NCBI RefSeq assembly: GCF_050433385.1
Contig: NZ_JBNPXI010000019.1
Coordinates: 33,170-97,169, forward strand
DNA length: 64,000 nt
Reading direction: 5' to 3'
Origin: Brassicibacter mesophilus
GTDB taxonomy: Bacteria > Bacillota > Clostridia > Tissierellales > Proteiniboraceae
In this document: positions 57,927-64,000 of the stretch, piece after piece
How positions within the stretch are numbered: the stretch's first letter is position 1
Layout: each line of letters begins with the position of its first letter
Notes under the pieces: model-generated
The model's database searches: none
What the model was told of the DNA's origin: nothing
Seen by the model: the letters and a program-made list of their open reading frames with translations, nothing else
Translations under genes and position numbers: made by a program

Positions 57927-59785
57927 TGGCTAAAGCAAGACCAAATACTGAGAGAATTGTTAAAGAAGATATTGAAAGAATTAAGGCGTATGAAAAAGCT
58001 TTTGGTGTTAAAATGCCATATGTTGATGAAAATGGAGATGTTCAAGGATTACCTGACGCTTATCCAAGAGAAGTTAATGGAGTAGTTAGAAGTGGATATA
58101 GATTAACAGAGCTTGGAAGACAAGCAGTTAAAACAGGAAACCCTGTTCAGAACCCTATTCTTGGAAGAAATAGTGCAGAAGAAACTTTCAGGGAGTCGGG
58201 ACATATGTACGAAATGGCTGAAAAGCTTGGGATTACATTATTCCAGTTCGTACACTCAGAAGCAACTAGACATATAGATCCACTTGATGGTATAGAGCTA
58301 ATTGAGCAATCAAGAGGAAAAGGTGGAATTACACCAGCTGGTGAAAGAGAATTTGTTCAAATGGGTGGAGGTTCAAAGCATCCAATAAGAATAAATGCTA
58401 CTGGAGATACTACGCACCTTAACGTACTAAATGCATTAATAGCTGGATTCGATGGTACAGACTTAGGCCCAGTTGTTCACGTTCACTTTGGAGGAAGAGG
58501 AATTCATGACTTCAGAACAAAAGTTGAAAATGGATTCAAGGCAATTCAAATCTGTGCTGAAAATAGCATATTTATTCAGCTTGATACTCATAAGCACATC
58601 AACAATATAATGGGTACAGATGGTATGGCTTTAGCTATGATTTTATTATCTGAAGGATTAGCTGTTAAAGCTGGATTAGATAGAGCATTAAGTGCTATTC
58701 AAATGAACGTAGCTGGTATCAATATTCTTGCTGACTTAGCTTTAGTAAAAGCATTTAGAGAAACTATTTGGAGTGAATTTATCATAGCAGTACCTGAAAC
58801 GTTCCAAAATCCACCAGCAGACTTGATAGCAGAGCAAGCTCACTTTGCAAGAATGGCAGTTACTGCTAAGCTAGCTGGAGCTAACTTCTATAGACCAAAG
58901 GCTGCTGAAAATGTTGGGATACCTACTGGTGAGTCAATGGCTAAGGCTATCTGGGCTACACAAAATGTATTTGAAGGAACTTATAAGGTTGAAATTCATG
59001 ATCCATTTATAGATGAAAGAAAAGAAGAAATTAAGACTGAAGCAATGGCAGTTTTAACAGCAGCATTAAAGAGAACTACTATGTTAAAGCCTGAAGAAAT
59101 TAATGAAGAGTTCTGGAAGCAATATGATGAGCATGAGCTTATAGATTTAATAGTAGAAGCAGGTAAAAATGGTATTCTTGACACTCCTAGAGCTGGAGGA
59201 TGGGATCTTAAGAGATTTGTTAAGACAAATAGAGATGCAGATGGTATCAGAAGATATCTTCCAGGATATACTCCATTAGGTGTAGATGAGAAATATATGC
59301 CATTAACTAAAGAAAATGTAGAAGCTCCAAAAGAGTATTCTATAACTAAGAAAGAAAAGATAGTATTAGCTACTGTTGGAGCAGATGCTCACGTTGTAGG
59401 AATAAACATGGTTAAAGAGGCAATACAAAAAGCAGGATACGAAGTAATATTCTTAAGAGGTATGAACTTGCCTGAAACAGTTGCTGAAGTAGCAGCAGAA
59501 ACTAAAGCAAGTGTTGTTGGAGTAAGTAACCTACTTGGATTAGGAATGACACTATTCCCAAGGGTAGAAAATAGATTAAAAGAGCTTGGAATTAGAGATG
59601 ATGTAGTTCTAATGGCAGGCGGAAGAATTGCTGAAAAAGAAGAAGAGCATGCTATGTATGAAAAGAAAATCCATGATGAGGGAACAGGATTCCTTGGTGT
59701 TGATGGATTCTTTGGACCTGGTACAGATCTTGATGAATGTGTAAAATGGATTGAAGAGCAAATAGAGAAGAAAAAAAATAAATAA
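57926..59785 (+). CDS. mgm: 2-Methyleneglutarate mutase (adenosylcobalamin-dependent)
   Basis: Rearranges 2-methyleneglutarate to (R)-3-methylitaconate. The 619-residue protein has a TIM-barrel domain and a C-terminal B12-binding domain. The cobalamin-binding DxHxxG motif is 'DAHVVG', with the lower-ligand histidine at H489, followed by 'SNLLGLGMTL' and 'LMAGGRI'. Length fits the E. barkeri mutase. Radical chemistry through the adenosyl group makes it prone to inactivation, which fits the MutL-type gene two positions downstream. Confidence 0.95.
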   Translation: MAKARPNTERIVKEDIERIKAYEKAFGVKMPYVDENGDVQGLPDAYPREVNGVVRSGYRLTELGRQAVKTGNPVQNPILGRNSAEETFRESGHMYEMAEKLGITLFQFVHSEATRHIDPLDGIELIEQSRGKGGITPAGEREFVQMGGGSKHPIRINATGDTTHLNVLNALIAGFDGTDLGPVVHVHFGGRGIHDFRTKVENGFKAIQICAENSIFIQLDTHKHINNIMGTDGMALAMILLSEGLAVKAGLDRALSAIQMNVAGINILADLALVKAFRETIWSEFIIAVPETFQNPPADLIAEQAHFARMAVTAKLAGANFYRPKAAENVGIPTGESMAKAIWATQNVFEGTYKVEIHDPFIDERKEEIKTEAMAVLTAALKRTTMLKPEEINEEFWKQYDEHELIDLIVEAGKNGILDTPRAGGWDLKRFVKTNRDADGIRRYLPGYTPLGVDEKYMPLTKENVEAPKEYSITKKEKIVLATVGADAHVVGINMVKEAIQKAGYEVIFLRGMNLPETVAEVAAETKASVVGVSNLLGLGMTLFPRVENRLKELGIRDDVVLMAGGRIAEKEEEHAMYEKKIHDEGTGFLGVDGFFGPGTDLDECVKWIEEQIEKKKNK

Positions 59786-59812
59786 TTTGTTTTTAATAAG
59801 GGAGGGTCAAAT

Positions 59813-60970
59813 ATGGAACAGATAAAAACACCTGTTGTTATAATGAGAGCTGGAACAAGTAAAGGGATTTTTATTAAAGAAGAAAACCTACCAAAAGACC
59901 AACAAGAAAGAGACGAATTAATATTAAAGATATTCGGAAGTCCTGACATTAGACAGATTGATGGTTTAGGTGGAGCAGATCCATTAACTAGTAAGCTAGC
60001 TATTATTGGACCATCTACTAGACCAGATGCTGATGTAGACTATACATTCGGACAAGTATCATATGTTGCAGCAAAAATAGATTACTCAGGAAACTGTGGA
60101 AATATTTCTGCAGGAGTTGGACCTTTTGCAGTAGATGAAGGGCTTGTAAAGGTTGAAGAGCCTTACACAACTGTTAGAGTACACAACACAAACACAGGAA
60201 AGATATTAGTTGAAAAAGTTGAAGTTGTAAACGGTAAAGCTAAGGTTACAGGAGACTATAGCATAGCTGGAGTTCCTGGAACAGGCTCAGAGATAACAAT
60301 TGACTTTTCAGATACTGCTGGAGCAGCTACAGGAAAGTTTCTTCCAACTGGAAACCCAATAGATAAAATCGAAGTAACAGGATATGGTGAAATCGAAGCT
60401 TCTTTAGTAGATGCAGCAAACCCAGTTGTATTTGTAAGAGCAAAAGATTTAGGATTAACAGGAATTGAAACTCCAGCACAAATTGATGAAAATAAAGCAA
60501 TGTTAGCTACACTAGAAGAGATAAGAGGAAAAGCAGCAGTTATGATGGGATTAGTTAGTGAGTGGCAGAATGCCGTTAAAGAAGCTCCAGCATTCCCAAT
60601 GATAGCTTTCGTATCTCCAGCGCAAGACTATGTTGACTTTACAAAAGGTAAGCAAATAAGCGAAAATGACGTAGATTTTGTTTCTAGATTGATGTTCATG
60701 CAGGTTGTTCATAAGACTTATGCAGGGACAGCTACTATATGTACAGGTTCAGCAGCAAGAATAGAAGGAACAATTGTAAATGAGGCAATGAACGCTAAGA
60801 ACAGAGGTAAAGACAGTGTTCTTAGAATAGGGCATCCAGCAGGTGTAATAACAATAGATGTTGCTGCAAGCAAAGAAGCTGAAGGCTGGAAGTTAGAAAA
60901 AGCTGCAATAAGCAGAACTGCAAGAAGAATCATGGAAGGAACTTGTTACACTGTTGAAGGAAGGGAATAA
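59813..60970 (+). CDS. mii: 3-Methylitaconate isomerase
   Basis: Isomerises 3-methylitaconate to 2,3-dimethylmaleate. A 385-residue member of the PrpF/DUF453 family with the diaminopimelate epimerase fold. Motifs: 'VVIMRAGTSKGIFI' at the start, 'DYSGNCGNISAGVGPFA' (likely catalytic Cys), 'GLGGADPLTSKLAII' and 'GTATICTGSAARIEGTI'. ATG 59813 follows GGGAGGGTC. The mutL-like ORF starts two bases after its stop. Confidence 0.92.
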   Translation: MEQIKTPVVIMRAGTSKGIFIKEENLPKDQQERDELILKIFGSPDIRQIDGLGGADPLTSKLAIIGPSTRPDADVDYTFGQVSYVAAKIDYSGNCGNISAGVGPFAVDEGLVKVEEPYTTVRVHNTNTGKILVEKVEVVNGKAKVTGDYSIAGVPGTGSEITIDFSDTAGAATGKFLPTGNPIDKIEVTGYGEIEASLVDAANPVVFVRAKDLGLTGIETPAQIDENKAMLATLEEIRGKAAVMMGLVSEWQNAVKEAPAFPMIAFVSPAQDYVDFTKGKQISENDVDFVSRLMFMQVVHKTYAGTATICTGSAARIEGTIVNEAMNAKNRGKDSVLRIGHPAGVITIDVAASKEAEGWKLEKAAISRTARRIMEGTCYTVEGRE

Positions 60971-60971
60971 C

Positions 60972-62387
60972 ATGTGTAAATATGACTACTTGATCATAGA
61001 TATAGGTAGCACCTATACAAAGCAAAGGCTATTTAAAGACTGTGAATTAGTGGCGACTGTGCAGTCGCCAACTACAGTCGATAATGTGTACAAAGGAATA
61101 AAAGCAGGTCGTGACAAGATAAAAGAGCTTCTAAATGAAGATAAGATAGAAGCTAAACATGTGCTTTCTTCCAGTAGTGCAGCTGGAGGCTTAAGAATGG
61201 TGGCTATGGGATATATGGCAAGAGTTACTGCTAAGGCTGCAAAGGAAGTAGCTATGAACTCAGGGTCAAAGATACTTGAAATAGTATCTAATGAAGATCC
61301 TCCTGAATATAGAGTGGAGATTTTAAAGGAGATAAACCCTGATATCATACTTTTAGCTGGGGGAACTGACTTTGGTGATGAATCATCACTTATAGAGAAC
61401 GCTGGGTTAATAGTTGAAAGCAAGGTAAAAGGTATTGTAGTAATAGCTGGAAATATCAGCGCTCAAGGTAAGGCGGCAAGAATATTAAGAGAAGGTGGTA
61501 TAGCGCATATACGAGTTCCTAATATCATGCCAACTATTCATCAGCTAAAAGTTGATGAAGCAAGAGAGTCTATTCATAGAGAATTTATTAAACAGATTAC
61601 GAAAGCTCAAGGCTTGAGTATACTACAGGAAGAAATAACTAACGACAAGATTATACCTACCCCAGGAGCTGTTCTTATGGCATCAGAGTTATTAGCAAAG
61701 GGAACGTATCTTGATAAGGGGATAGGAGAGATAATCGTTGTTGACTTAGGTGGAGCTACAACTGATGTTCACTCGGTTATACCTGGTCTTGCAAATCTTG
61801 AGGATGAAGAGATTGGTTTAATAGTAAGCAATGAGAAGCAGATTTCATATAGAACTGTTGAAGGAAACTTAGGAATGCGTGTTAGTGCTATGGGTATACT
61901 TGATACAGTTAACCCTAAAGCCATATTATTCAAAAGAGGCATTAAAGATGAAGAGCTATTAGAAGAATTCACTAATTATTGTGAGTGTATGGAAGAAAAT
62001 CCAATGCATATTGCAGAAGATGACAAAGAATATATGTTTGATACATTTTTAGCAGAGACAGCTGTAGAGGTTGCGTTAAAAAGACATGCAGGCTATATTT
62101 CAACAGTGGCAGATCCTATAACAGGTGTATCGCCAGGAATGCCTGTAGGAAGAGACTTAAGAAATGTAAGAACAATCATAGGTGTAGGTGGGATATTTGC
62201 CTACAGAACTCCTGAAGAAAGTAAGAGCATTATAAAAAATGCACTAAAAGATAAGGGAATTTCCCTTTTGCCAAATGACCCACAAATACTAATAGATGAG
62301 AACTACTTGTTGTATACTGGAGGCATTATATCACAAATTGATGAAGAATATGCGTTCCAAGTTCTTAGAAAGCAATTTGGAATTTAA
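60972..62387 (+). CDS. mutL: MutL/GlmL family protein, likely accessory to the B12 mutase
   Basis: A 471-residue ASKHA-fold (actin-like ATPase) protein of the MutL family found next to glutamate mutase and other B12-dependent mutases. Phosphate-binding segments are 'LIIDIGSTYTKQRLF' and 'IVVDLGGATTDVHS'. It probably repairs or protects the mutase, although the biochemical role is not firmly established. It is unrelated to the DNA repair MutL. ATG 60972 is behind GAAGGAAGGG; it closely follows mii. Confidence 0.88.
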   Translation: MCKYDYLIIDIGSTYTKQRLFKDCELVATVQSPTTVDNVYKGIKAGRDKIKELLNEDKIEAKHVLSSSSAAGGLRMVAMGYMARVTAKAAKEVAMNSGSKILEIVSNEDPPEYRVEILKEINPDIILLAGGTDFGDESSLIENAGLIVESKVKGIVVIAGNISAQGKAARILREGGIAHIRVPNIMPTIHQLKVDEARESIHREFIKQITKAQGLSILQEEITNDKIIPTPGAVLMASELLAKGTYLDKGIGEIIVVDLGGATTDVHSVIPGLANLEDEEIGLIVSNEKQISYRTVEGNLGMRVSAMGILDTVNPKAILFKRGIKDEELLEEFTNYCECMEENPMHIAEDDKEYMFDTFLAETAVEVALKRHAGYISTVADPITGVSPGMPVGRDLRNVRTIIGVGGIFAYRTPEESKSIIKNALKDKGISLLPNDPQILIDENYLLYTGGIISQIDEEYAFQVLRKQFGI

Positions 62388-62408
62388 ACAATACTAGGAG
62401 GTAAAACA

Positions 62409-63275
62409 ATGAAAAAGACAACTGTATTAAGACAATTATTAAACGCTAAGGAAATATTAGTAGCACCAGGAGCGCATGACGCTTTAACTGCTAGAGTTAT
62501 AGAAAAATCAGGATTTAAAGCTGTATATATGACAGGATATGGTCAAGCAGCAAGTGCATTAGGAAAGCCAGATATCGGTTTATTAAGCATGACTGAAATG
62601 TTAGATAGAGCTAGAAAAATGGCAAGTGCTGTTGATGTTCCAGTAATCGCTGATGGAGACACTGGATTTGGTAATGCTATAACAGTTATGAGAACAGTTG
62701 AAGAGTACGAAGCTGCAGGAGTGGCTGCTATTCAATTAGAAGACCAAGTAGCTCCAAAAAGATGTGGACACATGTTAGGAAGAAAAGTAGTAAGCATGGA
62801 AGAAATGGTTGGTAAGATCGAAGCAGCTAAAGCAGCTAGAAAAGACGAAGATTTCGTTATAATCGCTAGAACTGATGCAAGAACAGTTCACGGAATAGAT
62901 GAAGCAATAAGAAGAGCTAAGGCTTATGAAGCAGCGGGTGCAGATGTAATATTCGTTGAGTCATTAGAAACAGAAGAAGAAATGAAAAGAGTACACGAAG
63001 AAATAAAAGTTCCTACATTAGCAAACATGGTAGAAGGCGGAAGAACACCACTTCTTAAGAACAGTGAATTAGAAGCATTAGGCTACAGCTTAGTTATATA
63101 CCCAACTGCATCAACTTATGTTGTATCAAAAGCTATGTTCGAACTTATGGATGCTTTAAAGGCTGATGAAACAACTGCAAACTTTATTGATAAAATGATA
63201 ACTTTCCCAGATTTCAATGACTTAGTAGGCTTAGGTGAGTTTGCAAAGCTTGAAGAAAAGTTTGTTAGAGAATAA
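62409..63275 (+). CDS. dml: 2,3-Dimethylmalate lyase
   Basis: Last pathway step: splits (2R,3S)-2,3-dimethylmalate to propionate and pyruvate. A 288-residue member of the isocitrate lyase/PEP mutase superfamily. Motifs: 'APGAHDALTARVIEKSGF', 'DGDTGFGNA' (Mg2+ site), 'QLEDQVAPKRCGH' (catalytic loop Cys) and 'IIARTDAR'. Methylisocitrate lyase is a close relative; the pathway context favours dimethylmalate lyase. ATG 62409 follows TAGGAGG. Confidence 0.92.
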   Translation: MKKTTVLRQLLNAKEILVAPGAHDALTARVIEKSGFKAVYMTGYGQAASALGKPDIGLLSMTEMLDRARKMASAVDVPVIADGDTGFGNAITVMRTVEEYEAAGVAAIQLEDQVAPKRCGHMLGRKVVSMEEMVGKIEAAKAARKDEDFVIIARTDARTVHGIDEAIRRAKAYEAAGADVIFVESLETEEEMKRVHEEIKVPTLANMVEGGRTPLLKNSELEALGYSLVIYPTASTYVVSKAMFELMDALKADETTANFIDKMITFPDFNDLVGLGEFAKLEEKFVRE

Positions 63276-63320
63276 TTAACAAATTAAGATTCTCTGATTC
63301 TAATTAAGGGAGGCAGTATT

Positions 63321-64000
63321 ATGTCAATATTAGCTATAAAAAACATAGGTATCTTAGTTACAGGAGATGTAAAGAATCCTGTATCAAAAGCAAATACAAT
63401 CATAGTAGAAGATGGCAAGATAAAAAAAGTAGGAGACGAAAGCCTCTTAAAAGAATTTGCATGTGACAAAGTAATAGATGCAAAAGGAACAACAGTAGCA
63501 CCAGGATTTATAGATTCACACGTACATCCTGTGTTAGGTGACTTTACACCAAGACAAAACACAATAGGATTTATGAACAGCTCACTACATGGTGGAGTAA
63601 CAACAATGATATCAGCAGGAGAGCCACACACACCAGGCAGACCAAAAGATCCAGCAGGAACAAAAGCATTAGCAATAGTAGGACATAAGAGCTCAAAAAA
63701 TGCAAGACCAGGTGGAGTAAAACTACACGGTGGAGCAGTAATACTTGAAAAAGGTTTAGTAGAGAAAGACTTTGAAGAGCTAGCAAAAGAAGGAGTATGG
63801 CTAGTAGGAGAAGTAGGACTAGGCTCAGTAAAGAAACCAGAAGAAGCAGCACCAATGGTAGAATGGGCAAAGAAAAATGGCTTTAAAGTAATGATGCATA
63901 CAGGAGGAACATCAATACCAGGAAGCAGTACAGTAACAGCAGATGATGTAATGAACACAAATCCAGATGTAGTATCACACATAAACGGAGGACCAACAGC
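63321..64000 (+). CDS. ena: Enamidase (5' part; continues past the window end)
   Basis: Converts 1,4,5,6-tetrahydro-6-oxonicotinate to 2-formylglutarate by two hydrolyses in the fermentation pathway. 226 codons are visible. The amidohydrolase fold begins with a small beta domain ('IIVEDGKIKKVGDE') and the metal-binding HxH at H67/H69 ('GFIDSHVHP'). Later, a lysine in 'GGVKLHGG' and histidines in 'VMMHTGG' and 'VVSHINGG' are probable metal or catalytic residues. The full E. barkeri enzyme is about 385 residues, so roughly 160 codons lie beyond the window. AAGGGAGG is well spaced before ATG 63321. Confidence 0.92.
   Translation, partial: MSILAIKNIGILVTGDVKNPVSKANTIIVEDGKIKKVGDESLLKEFACDKVIDAKGTTVAPGFIDSHVHPVLGDFTPRQNTIGFMNSSLHGGVTTMISAGEPHTPGRPKDPAGTKALAIVGHKSSKNARPGGVKLHGGAVILEKGLVEKDFEELAKEGVWLVGEVGLGSVKKPEEAAPMVEWAKKNGFKVMMHTGGTSIPGSSTVTADDVMNTNPDVVSHINGGPT

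Noticed and set aside
63284..63982. 232-codon minus-strand open frame at the window end.
   Set aside because: It is the shadow of the enamidase gene, whose + strand frame has a ribosome site, a matching family and operon context.

Overview
The window comes from a low-G+C, flagellated, obligately fermentative Firmicute of class Clostridia. This rests on AT-rich codon use (arginine almost always AGA), strong AGGAGG ribosome sites, frequent TTG/GTG starts, a Rex repressor, an electron-transferring flavoprotein with an added ferredoxin domain, and a complete-looking nicotinate fermentation locus of the kind known from Eubacterium barkeri. I cannot fix the genus from sequence alone. Nearly all genes lie on the + strand.

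Layout. 0-3 kb: end of a flagellar operon (flaG, fliD, fliS, a FlgN-like chaperone). 3-8.2 kb: a Myb/SANT-type regulator, a Cache-GGDEF diguanylate cyclase, a DUF1653 protein, a 1.3 kb gene-free stretch with a dense DnaA-box cluster, hpf and a DUF5317 membrane protein. 8.2-19.2 kb: secA, prfB with its programmed +1 frameshift, a chemoreceptor, tex and a MEDS-GAF hybrid histidine kinase. 19.2-31.3 kb: an amidohydrolase, an FMN riboswitch with ribU, the tRNA t6A genes tsaE, tsaB and rimI, an NCS2 permease, a MacAB-type ABC exporter with a Yip1 protein, two small proteins and tsaD. Three copies of a MITE-like palindromic element lie among the tsa genes. 31.3-38.1 kb: a second DnaA-box cluster, an ABC-F ATPase, rex, and an acyl-CoA dehydrogenase/EtfB/EtfA operon. 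38.3-41.4 kb: an AraC/GyrI/ABC-2 island with foreign codon use. 41.7-46.4 kb: a second chemoreceptor, a P-loop/Asp23-like fusion, and glutamate dehydrogenase with a long structured leader.

46.6-64 kb is the nicotinate region and the most interesting part. A sigma-54 activator gene with a duplicated N-terminal sensor module is followed by two operons. Each operon is preceded by a textbook -24/-12 sigma-54 promoter and by clusters of the same dyad, TTTCA-N4-TGAAA. Operon 1 encodes the four-subunit molybdenum nicotinate dehydrogenase (ndhFSLM) and a PTS_EIIC_2-like membrane protein that is a candidate nicotinate carrier. Operon 2 encodes 2-(hydroxymethyl)glutarate dehydrogenase and dehydratase, dimethylmaleate hydratase, 2-methyleneglutarate mutase, 3-methylitaconate isomerase, a MutL-type protein, dimethylmalate lyase and the start of enamidase, which runs off the window end. 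Together they take nicotinate to propionate and pyruvate. Only 6-hydroxynicotinate reductase is missing from the window; it probably lies just beyond it. The shared activator sites suggest a single sigma-54 nicotinate regulon, which I do not recall as described.
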